Assembly (NCBI RefSeq): GCF_017654505.1
Contig: NC_054540.1
Coordinates: 40,039,468-40,103,467, forward strand
Length of the DNA stretch: 64,000 nucleotides
Direction of reading: 5' to 3'
Origin: Polyodon spathula
Taxonomy: Eukaryota; Chordata; Actinopteri; Acipenseriformes; Polyodontidae
Positions 11,261 to 23,087 of the stretch are shown in pieces. The notes under the pieces were generated by a model. It ran no database searches and was not told where the DNA came from. It was given only the letters and a program-made list of their open reading frames with translations. How positions within the stretch are numbered: position 1 is the first letter of the stretch; every line of letters starts with the position of its first letter. The translations under genes were made by a program, and so were the position numbers.

Positions 11261-12338
11261 ACTATGTAACACAATTTTTGTTCCTGGCTAGTAAGTGTTA
11301 TTTCCTAATTGCTTATGCCTCAAAAGTATAGAAAATGTCTATTATTCCCCAAAAACTTTGCTTTTGTGACCAGGACAGTGATATTTCAAAATATCACTAT
11401 TTCCAATGGGAAAACGGGCAAATGTGTGTCTTTTTGGTCACATAAAGTCAGAAACCTGAGCTTGAATTAACAGCACACATTAGTCATACAGAACACAACT
11501 GATCTTCAGTCACCACTAACCTGAGCTTAGATTAACAGCACACATTACAGTCCTTAATGAGAACTGCTAATGAGAACTGTTGGTCACTGAAGATGTGTCA
11601 TTATTCTTGGGCCTTGTGATGGTAACAATGGGCTGGCTGAGTATAATGAAAGTCCTCTTGTGACAGTAACAATTGTCATGCTGAGTATAATGAAAGTCCT
11701 GCCTGATGTGCAACAGGTTGTCTTGTACTGCATTTGTTAATTGTTACAACTAGTTAAAAAGAGAAGTAAAAATACCTTGATATATAGGCATTATATTCTC
11801 TTTTCAGTTTTTTTTAAATAAAGGGTTAAATAAGGGTAAATAAATAAATTAAATAAGGGTTTATGTAAGAAAGTAGGCTCCTTTCTTACATAAACCCTGC
11901 CCACCCAAAACATTCTTCAGATATCTGGCATAGCTTGAAAAAAATAAGTTCTTTCATAGCTCAATAATTTCAAGATAACTTTATTTCCAGATAATTGTTT
12001 TTTCATGACATTCACATGCTTGGGGTGGCGATAAAGGGATCATGATCCAATACATTTAGGCCTACCTCCTGCAATGCGGCCTGGACCTCCAGAAAGCACA
12101 AACAGTGGTCACTAAAAGCAGCTGTCTTCCCCCGAGATGGAGGGTTTTCATTCAAGTGGATACACATATACCTCAGTTTGTGTTGGCATACTGCTGCTGT
12201 TGATACATGGTTTCAAAAAAGCTTCAATAAAACCACTTGAACCGTCTTGATTTCTCAGCATGTGATTAAAGTAAAACATTATGGTCCCACTGTGTCCAAT
12301 GTAGGAAAGGGCGTACTGATTTTCGAACGTAGTTGTAA
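11261..12338. other. Non-coding stretch with short direct repeats
   Basis: Two imperfect copies of ACCTGAGCTT(G/A)(A/G)ATTAACAGC lie at about 11454 and 11519. Two copies of GAGTATAATGAAAGTCCT lie at about 11639 and 11682. An 18-bp stem hairpin lies at 11856-11898. No gene is seen. Confidence 0.55.
11856..11898. repeat. 18-bp perfect inverted repeat with 7-nt loop
   Basis: The arm AGGGTTTATGTAAGAAAG at 11856-11873 and its exact reverse complement at 11881-11898 are separated by TAGGCTC. It could be a very small foldback or the scar of a replication slip. Confidence 0.9.
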
Positions 12339-12343
12339 GTACC

Positions 12344-12943
12344 TGTCACAAAGACGGCTGTAGTGGGTGACGTCAGATCGGAAACAGGAACCAACAAATA
12401 AACAACAGAGAGGTGGAGTTTGGTGAAGCTGAGCGATTGTTTTCGCTCAGCATTTAATAAATGAACAGACAGAAAATAAAAGGTTGTAAGACAACAAAAC
12501 ACAGGACACGGCACTTTAACCAAAATAAAGAGACAAACAAAACAGACTAAATGGTGAACTGATATTATTATTTACTATCACTATTATTACCTCCGTCTCC
12601 AATCCCGTTCTCCACTCATCGAATACACAACCCCGAGTGAGTGAAAACATGCTTTTATGCAGCTGTACGGAAACTCGATTGCTAATCAATCATTCAATTT
12701 GAGTCTCCGTACAACTGCACATGAATTAATAAAAGTGCAATTCCCTGTGCTCACATATTATTATATTTTACCTGCACGTGAAGTGCTGTGCAATCCTCAT
12801 GCCTAAATACAAATATACATTTTAAACACTCGTGCTACACAGACCCATTTATATCCTGTGTACCAATGACTATACACCAACATTAACACACTACACGCAA
12901 CATACAACACAGAAATACATAGGGGCAGGGCAACATTGCCACA
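12344..12943 (-). mobile_element. Solo LTR, 600 bp, with GTACC target duplication
   Basis: On the plus strand it starts TGTCACAAAGACGGC and ends CAACATTGCCACA. It is flanked by GTACC at 12339-12343 and 12944-12948. Read on the minus strand it has a GCATAAAAGC TATA-like box (about 12650), ATTAAA near 12450 and a TTTGTGACA end, so transcription is probably minus. A 5-bp duplication with TG...CA ends fits a Gypsy-type LTR left by recombination between two LTRs. Fragments of the family recur at 11027, 51165, 59974 and 63812. Confidence 0.85.
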
Positions 12944-12948
12944 GTACC

Positions 12949-14211
12949 ATTTTACTTTGAATTAACGCTGCAGAGTTTATTTTATAATGCTAAAAACAGC
13001 TGTGTTACTTATTCAAGGGCAGCGGTAATTCAAAGTAATATGGTAAGCTACCATGTTGTAATAGTTTTGGCCAGCATTAAAAGGCAGGCACTTTCTTGAA
13101 CAAGCTGCTGGACTGTGAGTAGATATCAACAGCACTCGCTTTGTTGTAAGAGTCAGAAAGCTATAATGTTGAAGCAGGGTTAGGAAGATGCTATGTAATT
13201 CTCATAGCACCTTAAAATTAGTATTGATAATTGTACTATAGGCGATAATCGTGTTTCTGACAGACATCTAAAGCTAAATAGATTTGTGGTTAAGTGCCCT
13301 GTAATAAAACTGGACATCAGAAAATTACTTTATTTCATGTCCACCGCAGTACTATAGGAATGAACAGCATTATGGTTTTACATTATAAAGCCAACAATCG
13401 AAAAGCAGTCTGACAACAAAAGAAAATGAGCGTGAGAGAGGAAGAACTATTAACCAGGGAGAAAGTCACAATTAATGGGATTTAGGGTCATTGTGAATAT
13501 CATAGTGATTTTTTTCTGAAAATGTCTTTATGTCTTTAAGCCTAGCGTTGTAACAAGTATTATCTTTTCAGGTTCCTCAATATCACTGACAATGCAATAG
13601 CACTACAAAGGCAATGCACTGGTTCTGTGCTAAGGATAGCCCACAAAAAGCCATAGTGGTATTAACCAAGAATGGACCTCAGTGGTAACATTGAATGTGC
13701 TACTCGTGAACTAATACACACTGGTAATCCATGGTAATACCATGGGACCATCTCAGAATCACTGTGCTACCAGATCAGGATTACTGTTCAGTTCCTCTTC
13801 TAAATCCACAAATGCTGTGGTTTCATAATGTTTCTGCTGGGACTACCCTGGGGCAATACACTGGCACTGTAATGATATCAAATTCTAAATAAACAACATA
13901 CACCTTTTAGACAATAACATAAGAACTTTCCCAAAGAAAAGAAAGCAATTCAGCCCATCAAGGCTTCTTTTAAATGCTAATTAATATCAAAATTTTGTTG
14001 TGTCTTAAATTAAGCACTTTCTTCCCAAAATGTAGCATTTTTTTCTATTTCAAACTCCAGCATAGCTACACCAAATTTTTAATCCACAATCTGCCTAGTT
14101 TTCAGATGGTTCCCAGTAAGTAAGCTTCACACTCACAATTCCCAACATTCAAACATCATCAATACCCTACATACTATTTTTTTTTTTTTTTAATTTAATT
14201 TAGTCATTTAG
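12949..14211. other. No recognisable gene
   Basis: AT-rich DNA with no frame, repeat tail or terminal repeat that I could assign. Confidence 0.5.
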
Positions 14212-14513
14212 TCCACGCAAGGGACTTTTTCAGCCTGAAAAAAGAAACAAGGACCAGGGGTCACAAATGGAGTTTAGAAAAAGGGGCATTCAGAACAGAA
14301 AATAGGAGACACTTTTTTACACAGAGAATTGTGAGGGTCTGGAATCAACTCCCCAGTAATGTTGTTGAAGCTGACACCCTGGGATCCTTCAAGAAGCTGC
14401 TTGATGAGATTTTGGGATCAATAAGCTACTAACAACCAAACGAGCAAGATGGGCCGAATGGCCTCCTCTCGTTTGTAAACTTTCTTATGTTCTTATGTTC
14501 TTATGTTCTTATG
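14212..14513 (+). mobile_element. CR1-type LINE 3' fragment CR1-B
   Basis: About 300 bp holding the ORF2 C-terminus (RDFFSLKKETRTRGHK onward) and the 3' end with four TTATGTTC-type octamers. It is a strongly 5'-truncated insertion. A GTCCA at 14211 and again at 14513 could be a short target duplication, but this is weak. Confidence 0.9.
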
Positions 14514-15143
14514 TCCAGACTTAATCTGTAGAAGGCTTCCACAGTGTCATCAACCAATTTGCACCCAAACAGTATAATTTTTCTATGAGGGCATGCAATC
14601 AAGGTAACATTTATTTAATCTAAAGTGTATTGCAGCAATGATATTTACCCAATTCAGCTAATTGTTCATATTTATGTATTTGGTATATTGAGTTTCTCTT
14701 GCGGCATTGCATTTTAATGAGAATACGTCCCGGGCACAAGCAACAACATCCTCAGGACAACTTGTGCAAAGTTTTGAAAGAAGCAATGTCTGTGTTTATT
14801 TGTACATTTCATACAAAGAGAACACAACATAAGGTGAGTTTTGATTTTCTTTTAAAGAGTAATTCTTCAAAATTATTTTGGTATAATAGAATACGTGGAA
14901 GGCTTGTGCAGTGAGTTGTACAAGATAATTGAAGACGGTACAGCTTGCATGTCCCGTAGCCCACCATTGCTCTGCTCTGCAAATGATTGCCCCTCCAAAG
15001 GCTGATGTGGTGCAACAACACGATCTGCCTTCAGTGATTAGAAAACAAAAAGGGGGCATTGATCATGACAAATTATATTCTGAGTCACCTTTAGTTACTT
15101 AAAACTTTATGCTATAGCAGACCACCAACATGATAAACATGAT
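14514..15143. other. No recognisable gene
   Basis: Short overlapping frames on both strands, with no family motifs. Confidence 0.5.
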
Positions 15144-15806
15144 ACCACAGGGATCAGTATTAGGTCATATGCTATTCCTAATCTACATTAATGACTTAGA
15201 TTCTGGTATAGTAAACAAACTTGTTAAATTTGCAGACGACACAAAAATAGGAGGAGTGGCAAACAATGTTGCAGCAGCAAAGGTCATTCAAAATGATCTA
15301 GACAAGTGTTGAATTTAAATCAAGAGAAGCAATGTTAAAACTGTACAATGCACTAGTAAGACCTCATCTTGAATATTGTGTTCAGTTCTGGTCACTTCGC
15401 TACAAAAAGGATATTGCTTCTCTAGAAAGAATGCAAAGAAGTGTGACCAGAATTATTCCGGGTTTAAAAGGCATGTCATAGGCAGACTGGCTAAAATAAT
15501 TGAATCTATTCAGTCTTGAATAAAGAAGACTACGCGGAGATCTTATTCAAGCATTCAAAATTCTAAAAGGTATTGACAATGTTGACCCAATTGGCTTTTT
15601 CGACCTAAAAAAATAAATAAGGACAAGGGGTCACAAATGGAGATTAGACAAATGGGTATTCAGAACAGAAAATAGGAAAGGCACTTTTTTACATTGAGAA
15701 TTGTGAGGGTCTGGAATCAACTCCCCAGTAGTGTTGTTGAAGCTGACACCCTGTGATCCTTCAAGAAGCTCTTGGTGTAATTCTGGGATCAATAAGCTAC
15801 TAACAG
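15144..15806 (+). mobile_element. Older CR1 fragment with internal deletion, CR1-C
   Basis: It begins in the RT motif PQGSVLG, includes FADDTKIGGVANN and breaks at GACAAG near 15306. It resumes about 235 bp further along the family sequence, at TGTTGAATTTAAATC. It has more substitutions, in-frame stops and indels than the other copies, and lacks the octamer tail. It is probably the oldest member of this subfamily in the window. Confidence 0.9.
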
Positions 15807-16071
15807 CCTTAAAAATGAACCCTTATGTCTTTGAGATGCCCATACAATACATTGCAATTTGTGAAGATCAAACCTTGTCATTTTCAATTACTTAAACATT
15901 TTAAAAAATTGAACTGTTCAAAATAGTACTAATCCTCATTGTTAAGTTACAGTTCTCATTCCACATAATTGAAACAGGTGTTCAATGGTGCGGAAAACGT
16001 ACAAGTGGGCCTTTATACAACAAAATATAATGGGCATATAATATATTGGTTATAAGGCATCATGGCTCCAA

Positions 16072-16779
16072 GAAGGTCAGAACAGCTGGGTTCAGGTAGG
16101 CAGAAGCAGGGAAAAAAAGAAACTTCGTCAAACACAACCACCAGAAATCAAAACAACCAACAGATTTGAGTCACTTCAGAATTGTGATGAGCAGAACCAA
16201 CAACAAAAGAATGAAAGGAACAACATCCAGGACCCCATTGACAGTGGTGACCAGACAGCAAAAAGAAGGGAGGTCATGATTGTTGGGGACTCCATATTGA
16301 GAAACACAGCAAGTTCAGTTCGCAGTTTGGACCCCCTTACTACAACAGTGTGCTGCCTTCCGGGAGCCTCGGTCAAGCACATCACTGAGAACGTGGACAG
16401 GCTCCTAGAACGAACAGGAGACGACCCGGTAGTAGTCGTCCACATCGGTACAAACAACATTGGAAGAGACAGACCAAAATCCCTGCAAAACAAATTCAGA
16501 GAGCTAGGAAGGAAATTAAAAGAGAAAACCAAAACTGTGGTATTTTCTGGTATACTACCCGCACCTTGCAAAGGACCATATGGACAGCTGGAAATAATAA
16601 ATCAAAACCAATGGTTGAAGACGTGGTGCACACGGGAAGGCTTCACCTATCTTGATCATTGGACCACTTTCTACAACGAGGACTATCTGTATAGACGGGA
16701 TGGACTGCATTTAAATAACAAGGGAACTAGTCTACTTGGAGAAAAGATCCTCGAGCAGGTTCGGAAGCATTTAAACTAG
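16072..16779 (+). CDS. CR1 ORF1, SGNH hydrolase part (CR1-D)
   Basis: The frame is open from the truncated edge to TAG at 16777-16779. It encodes a polar linker, then an SGNH/GDSL-type esterase domain: block I IVGDSILR with the nucleophile Ser, block II glycine in LPGAS, block III HIGTNNIG, and block V RRDGLHLN with the catalytic Asp and His. CR1 and L2 LINEs are known to carry such an esterase in ORF1, thought to act in the ribonucleoprotein on lipids or at membranes. The N-terminal cysteine-rich and coiled-coil part is missing. The first internal ATG is at 16276. Confidence 0.9.
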   Translation, partial: EGQNSWVQVGRSREKKKLRQTQPPEIKTTNRFESLQNCDEQNQQQKNERNNIQDPIDSGDQTAKRREVMIVGDSILRNTASSVRSLDPLTTTVCCLPGASVKHITENVDRLLERTGDDPVVVVHIGTNNIGRDRPKSLQNKFRELGRKLKEKTKTVVFSGILPAPCKGPYGQLEIINQNQWLKTWCTREGFTYLDHWTTFYNEDYLYRRDGLHLNNKGTSLLGEKILEQVRKHLN

Positions 16780-16850
16780 AAAGGAAGGGGGGAGAAATCA
16801 ACAAAAAAACAGAAGGGAGACCGCATCAAAACAAGAACAACAACTCAGGT

Positions 16851-19625
16851 AAGACAACCATTAAATGTATTTATCTAAATGCTAGAAGTATCAGAAACAA
16901 AATTCTAGAACTTGAAGCTACTGCACTAACAGGTAACTATGATGTGATAGGTGTTACAGAAACGTGGTTATCTGAGAGTGATGGGGACGAATATAATATT
17001 TGTGGGTATACACTGTATAGGAAAGACAGGCAGGACAGACGAGGAGGAGGGGTAGCGCTATACATAAGAAACAGTCTTGAAGCCCAGGTGTTAAACCTGG
17101 ACAAAGAAAATAAAACCGAATCAATATGGGTCAGAATAACAGACAAAAATTAAAAAGGCATAATAATAGGAGCATGCTATAGACCGCCAGATTCAGACGG
17201 TGAGCAAAATAATCTGTTATACAATGACATTAGAAATGTGTGTAGCAAAGGAGAAGCCATACTAATGGGGGATTTCAACTTCCCCCAAATAAAATGGGAA
17301 AACCCGGTGGGTAGCGCGAAGGATGAAATAGAAATGGTGGAAATGACAAATGACTGCTTCCTAACACAATTTGTCAAGGCACCCACTAGAGGGGAGGCAT
17401 GCCTTGATTTAGTCTTTTCAAATAACGAAGATAGAATAACTAAAACAGAGGTCAGAGAACCACTGGCAAACTCAGACCACAACATGGTCTCATTTGAAGT
17501 GTTTTTTAAATCCTCAAAAGTAAAGACTAAAGCTAAGGTTTACAATTTTAGAAAAGCAAACTATGAAGGCATGAAACAGAGACTAACAGAAGTAGATTGG
17601 AGTAAAATAGAGAAAACACCCACAGAAGAAGGATGGTTGTTCTTCAAAAACGTAGTACTAGAGGCGCAAAACAATTATATCCCTAAAGTAGACAAATCTA
17701 AATGTAAAACTAAATTGCCAAAATGGTTTAATAGATCAATTAAAAAAAAATATTCAGCGAAAAAAGGCACTTTACAGAGCATTAAAAAAGGACCAAAAAG
17801 AAAGTACACAGAAAGAGTACACAGAACTGCAAACGCAAGTCAAAAAGGAAGTTAGAAAGGCCAAGAGAGAAATAGAAATGAACATTGCTAAGGGAGCTAA
17901 AACCAATTCCAAAATGTTTTTCCAATATTACAACAGCAAGAGAACATTCAAAGAGGAGATTAAATGTTTAAGAGATACAAATGGCAAAATCGTAGAGGAA
18001 GAAAAAAAAATAGCAAATATGTTAAATGATTACTTTTCACAAGTTTTTACAAAGGAAGATACTGACAACATGCCCCACATGTCATCCAGTTCCTATCCAG
18101 TTTTAAATAACTTTAGCATAACTGAGGCAGAAGTGTTAAAGGGACTAGGAGCTCTTAAAATAAACAAATCCCCTGGGCCGGATGAGATCCTCCCAGTAGT
18201 ACTCAAAGAAATGAAAGAAGTAATTTACAAACCGCTAACCAAGATCATGCAGCAGTCTCTTGACACAGGGGTGGTACCGACAGACTGGAAAATTGCAAAC
18301 GTAATACCGATCCACAAAAAGGGAAACAAAACTGAACCAGGTAACTACAGACCAGTAAGCCTGACTTCTATTATATGCAAACTTATGGAAACTATAATAA
18401 GAGCCAAAATGGAAAATTACCTATATGGTAACAGGGTACTGGGAGACAGTCAACATGGTTTTAGGAAAGGGAGATCGTGCCTAACTAACTTGCTTGATTT
18501 TTTTGAGGATGCAACATCGATAATGGATAATTGCAAAGCATATGACATGGTTTATTTAGATTTCCAGAAAGCTTTTGACAAAGTCCCGCACAAAAGATTA
18601 ATTCTCAAACTGAACGCAGTTGGGATTCAAGGAAACACATGTACATGGATTAGGGAGTGGTTAACATGTAGAAAACAGAAAGTACTGATTAGAGGAAAAA
18701 CCTCAGAATGGAGTGTGGTAACCAGCGGTGTACCACAGGGATCAGTATTAGGTCCTCTGCTATTCCTAATCTACATTAATGATTTAGATTCTGGTATAGT
18801 AAGCAAACTTGTTAAATTTGCAGACGACACAAAAGTAGGAGGAGTGGCAAACACTGTTGCAGCAGCAAAGGTCATTCAAAATGATCTAGACAAGATTCAG
18901 AACTGGGCAGATACATGGCAAATGACATTTAATAGAGAAAAGTGTAAGGTACTGCACGCAGGAAATAAAAATGTACATTATAAATATCATATGGGAGATA
19001 TTGAAATTGGAGAAGGAATCTATGAAAAAGACCTAGGAGTTTTTGTTGACTCAGAAATGTCTTCATCTAGGCAATGTGGGGAAGCTATAAAAAAGGCTAA
19101 CAAGATACTCGGATACATTGTGAAAAGTGTTGAATTTAAATCAAGGGAAGTAATGTTAAAACTGTACAATGCACTTGTAAGACCTCATCTTGAATATTGT
19201 GTTCAGTTCTGGTCACCTCGCTATAAAAAAGATATTGCTGCTCTAGAAAGAGTGCAAAGAAGAGCGACCAGAATTATTCCGGGCTTAAAAGGCATGTCAT
19301 ATGCAGACAGGCTAAAAGAATTGAATCTGTTCAGTCTTGAACAAAGAAGACTACGTGGCGACCTAATTCAAGCATTCAAAATTCTAAAAGGTATTGACAG
19401 TGTCGACGCAAGGGACTTTTTCAGCCTGAAAAAAGAAACAAGGACCAGGGGTCACAAATGGAGTTTAGAAAAAGGGGCATTCAGAACAGAAAATAGGAGG
19501 CACTTTTTTTTACACAGAGAATTGTGAGGGTCTGGAATCAACTCCCCAGTAATGTTGTTGAAGCTGACACCCTGGGATCCTTCAAGAAGCTGCTTGATGA
19601 GATTTTGGGATCAATAAGCTACTAA
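16851..19625 (+). pseudogene. CR1 ORF2, endonuclease-RT, disrupted (CR1-D)
   Basis: The frame starts upstream of the endonuclease motif LNARSIRNKI, continues with VTETWLSE and the block RRGGGVALYIRN, and stops at TAA near 17151, where CR1-I has a serine codon. It continues with MGDFNFPQIKW, DLVFSN and SDHNMV (AP-endonuclease metal and DNA contacts). It shifts frame in a run of nine A near 17742 (eight in CR1-I). It then runs through the complete RT with FADDTKVGG and shifts again in a run of eight T near 19504 (six in CR1-I). The protein is therefore split by one nonsense change and two homopolymer indels. Confidence 0.92.
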
Positions 19626-19746
19626 CAACCAAACGAGCAAGATGGGCCGAATGGCCTCCTCTCGTTTGTAAACTTTCTTATGTTCTTATGTTCTTATGTT
19701 CAATGTGCCCCGTAATGCTACCCCACTACCACATGCATTCTCGATA

Positions 19747-21021
19747 TAAGAACATAAGAACATAAGAAAGTTTACAAACGAGAGGAGGCCATTCGGCCCA
19801 TCTTGCTCGTTTGGTTGTTAGTAGCTTATTGATCCCAAAATCTCATCAAGCAGCTTCTTGAAGGATCCCAGGGTGTCAGCTTCAACAACATTACTGGGGA
19901 GTTGATTCCAGACCCTCACAATTCTCTGTGTAAAAAAGTGTCTCCTATTTTCTGTTCTGAATGCCCCTTTTTCTAAACTCCATTTGTGACCCCTGGTCCT
20001 TGTTTCTTTTTTCAGGCTGAAAAAGTCCCTTGGGTCGACACTGTCAATACCTTTTAGAATTTTGAATGCTTGAATTAGGTCGCCACGTAGTCTTCTTTGT
20101 TCAAGACTGAACAGATTCAATTCTTTTAGCCTGTCTGCATATGACATGCCTTTTAAGCCCAGAATAATTCTGGTCGCTCTTCTTTGCACTCTTTCTAGAG
20201 CAGCAATATCTTTTTTATAGCGAGGTGACCAGAACTGCACACAATATTCAAGATGAGGTCTTACAAGTGCATTGTACAGTTTTAACATTACTTCCCTTGA
20301 TTTAAATTCAACACTTTTCACAATGTATCCGAGCATCTTGTTAGCCTTTTTTATAGCTTCCCCACATTGCCTAGATGAAGACATTTCTGAGTCAACAAAA
20401 ACTCCTAGGTCTTTTTCATAGATTCCTTCTCCAATTTCAATATCTCCCATATGATATTTATAATGTACATTTTTATTTCCTGCGTGCAGTACCTTACACT
20501 TTTCTCTATTAAATGTCATTTGCCATGTGTCTGCCCAGTTCTGAATCTTGTCTAGATCATTTTGAATGACCTTTGCTGCTGCAACAGTGTTTGCCACTCC
20601 TCCTACTTTTGTGTCGTCTGCAAATTTAACAAGTTTGCTTACTATACCAGAATCTAAATCATTAATGTAGATTAGGAATAGCAGAGGACCTAATACTGAT
20701 CCCTGTGGTACACCGCTGGTTACCACACTCCATTCTGAGGTTTTTTCTCTAATCAGTACTTTCTGTTTTCTACATGTTAACCACTCCCTAATCCATGTAC
20801 ATGCGTTTCCTTGAATCCCAACTGCGTTCAGTTTGAGAATTAATCTTTTGTGCGGGACTTTGTCAAAAGCTTTCTGGAAATCTAAATAAACCATGTCATA
20901 TGCTTTGCAATTATCCATTATCGATGTTGCATCCTCAAAAAAATCAAGCAAGTTAGTTAGGCACGATCTCCCTTTCCTAAAACCATGTTGACTGTCTCCC
21001 AGTACCCTGTTACCATATAGG
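19747..21021 (-). mobile_element. CR1-type LINE copy CR1-E
   Basis: A 5'-truncated copy on the minus strand whose tail faces the tail of CR1-D. Homology stops at 21021, within the part of the RT that encodes NYLYGNR. Confidence 0.95.
19818..21020 (-). CDS. CR1 ORF2 C-terminal part (CR1-E)
   Basis: Open to the truncation point. It carries QHGFRKGRSCLTNLLDFF, DFQKAFDKVPH, PQGSVLGPLLF, FADDTKVGG and the normal GSISY end. It is nearly identical to the same region of the other copies. It lacks the RT fingers and the endonuclease, so it cannot act alone. Confidence 0.9.
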   Translation of the reverse strand, partial: LYGNRVLGDSQHGFRKGRSCLTNLLDFFEDATSIMDNCKAYDMVYLDFQKAFDKVPHKRLILKLNAVGIQGNACTWIREWLTCRKQKVLIREKTSEWSVVTSGVPQGSVLGPLLFLIYINDLDSGIVSKLVKFADDTKVGGVANTVAAAKVIQNDLDKIQNWADTWQMTFNREKCKVLHAGNKNVHYKYHMGDIEIGEGIYEKDLGVFVDSEMSSSRQCGEAIKKANKMLGYIVKSVEFKSREVMLKLYNALVRPHLEYCVQFWSPRYKKDIAALERVQRRATRIILGLKGMSYADRLKELNLFSLEQRRLRGDLIQAFKILKGIDSVDPRDFFSLKKETRTRGHKWSLEKGAFRTENRRHFFTQRIVRVWNQLPSNVVEADTLGSFKKLLDEILGSISY

Positions 21022-21631
21022 TGTTACCATATATAGTGTGGAGCACAAATAGTACAATGGCTAACTATCAGTATATTTATAATGGAGAAGCACTATTTAG
21101 TTAAACGTCACATAAAAATCTCCTGAGAAAACCAGGCAATCCTATTTTCCAGACATTCTTTACTCAGTACTCATATTTTTAGATCTAGAAAGATATGTGA
21201 TCTGTTAGGAGGCTTTTCTGTTTTATCCAATCTTGTAAACAGAAAAAAAAGAATGTTTACAAAAATATAATGTTAAGTTGAATTGTTGAATCTCCTCATT
21301 GCTAATCGCATATGACACTTTGTTACTTTTAAAGGACACCCTACCTTTGATTTAGAAGCCTTTTTACAAGCTGTCACACAAATTAATGATAAATAGTTTC
21401 TGCATATTCCTAATATCATTAAATTAGATTGCAGAATACTATTTTAATCCGCAATAATTCCTTTGAGATACAGTTTCTATTCACAACATGATGAATTGTT
21501 TTTATCCCAATTTCTTTACAGTGGCAATAAAAGAGAAATGCTCTAATTTAATTAGCACAGCAATAACCCTCAGGCCTGATACTGTTTCCAGAGTGTCCCT
21601 CAACAAATAACTGAATGTTGCGCCTCTAGTA
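21022..21631. other. No recognisable gene
   Basis: AT-rich DNA between the CR1-E 5' edge and a CR1 tail stub. Confidence 0.5.
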
Positions 21632-21664
21632 CTCTCGTTTGTAAACTTTCTTATGTTCTTATGA
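21632..21664 (+). mobile_element. CR1 3'-end stub
   Basis: Only CTCTCGTTTGTAAACTTTCT and two octamers remain. This is an extreme 5' truncation, or a fragment left by deletion. Confidence 0.8.
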
Positions 21665-21884
21665 ATGGTGTTCCATCTTGACAAGCTGCCTGTTTTCATT
21701 TAGTAGAAGATGTGGATTTAGCCTCCTGTCACACTGCTTCTAGGCTTTAAATGGACCATGTGCAATGATAGTGTGCTGTCACCCCTGCCAACCCCCATAA
21801 TGGGAGTAATTGGATGTTGGCAGATGATGAAAGATTGGTTCATACTTTTTTCATAACCTGAATTGATTATATCTGGTGGCGTTA

Positions 21885-22257
21885 TGAGTAGGCTGGAGCT
21901 TGTTCAGAACTGTGCAGCTCATATTTTTACAAAAACTATGTCTGGACAACACATACTCCCATCTTAAAAAAACTTAACTGGTTTCATGTGTGATACAGGG
22001 TTGATTTTAAAGTTGTATTACTGACTCACAAGGTCCTGCATGGTCTTGCTCCTGCTTATATTATAGAGATGATCATTCCGTATGTCCCTAGTCATGGCTT
22101 GCGGTCACAAGATTTTCTACTTGGGGAGCATATGCCTTGTCAAGCTATGCGCTTAAGCTCTGGAACTCAACTTCAAAAGATATTAGGGACTCAGATTGTG
22201 TTCAGTCCTTTAAAACTAACTTGAAGACTTACAATAGTTTGGCCTTTGGAAATGACT
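21885..22257 (+). pseudogene. L2-like LINE ORF2 C-terminal relic
   Basis: Read in broken frame, it encodes RLELVQNCAAHIFTKT, a stop, DFKVVLLTHKVLHGLAPAYI, IPYVPSHGLRSQD, LKLWNS and FKTNLKTY. This order (LVQN-AARI, HK-LHGLAP-YI, YVPSR-LRSQ, LWNSL, FK-LKT) is typical of the C-terminus of fish L2 or Rex1 LINEs. It has internal stops and frameshifts and no tail, so it is an old insertion, distinct from the CR1 family here. Confidence 0.8.
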
Positions 22258-23087
22258 AGGCCTGTATCTCAATTTTATTAGTACTGTTTTGTACTCAATA
22301 CACCCAGTGTTCGGAGGTGTGTCTTACATGAAAAGTTCTTTGTAAGTGTTGGTGTAAGAGTAAGTGCAGGTGTAAGTTTATTGTTGTAATTGTTAGCACT
22401 TTGATGTACTAGCTTAACTGCTAAACTGTTGAAAAGAATCTGATAATAATGGAATAGAAAAGTTTTAGAATTTTCTCTCATAATATACTATGCAAATTGA
22501 ATCCCGGATATGTATTATATAATAGTTATCATGTTTGTGGATTTACCAAAGCAAAATAATTTTTGAAAAATCATTGGACAGCATGTGAAAAGAAAAACTT
22601 ATCACAAACTCTGACCATCCCAACGAACTTTGACCTTTTTCAGCAGGCAAGTCAATTCTTAACAATCATGTCAGCTAAATTATTCAGCCTAACTGGCAAA
22701 GTTTCAGAAAGCTCTATTCAGTTTTTAATGGATTAAACAGAAAACAATGCTCCTGCATGGGTAACACAAACATTACCAATTAGTGAGAGAAGATGTAACC
22801 GAGTTGGTGGTCCCTGAGTGTTTTTTGTACATCATTCTCTGATTATTTGAACCCTTTGAACCATCAAATACCCCCTATAAAGAAGATGTATCTCTGTGCT
22901 GTAAGTTAGTGTCCGTCATACTGCTCATAGTTTCTCAGTGATTCTGTATCAAAAATGCAATTCTGTAGAATGCTCTTTAGTGCACAGTCATCCCAGGCCT
23001 TAAAGGAATGAACTATGTAGATAGGTTGATTGAAGTCTTTCGAATACCCCTCGCAAATATTGTGAAGTGAAGCACAGACATTACAAT
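22258..23087. other. No recognisable gene
   Basis: AT-rich DNA; nothing assignable. Confidence 0.5.

Larger units (their letters stand above)
16072..19701 (+). mobile_element. CR1-type LINE, long copy CR1-D
   Basis: About 3.6 kb with most of ORF1, all of ORF2 in pieces, and an octamer tail (TTATGTTC repeated to 19701). It starts in the middle of ORF1. A partner copy in the opposite direction (CR1-E) begins 45 bp after its tail. Confidence 0.95.

Noticed and set aside
16176..16571. 131-codon minus frame, repeated at 59077-59472 and 60293-60688
   Set aside because: Exact antisense shadow of the SGNH domain of CR1 ORF1; it recurs only because the element recurs.
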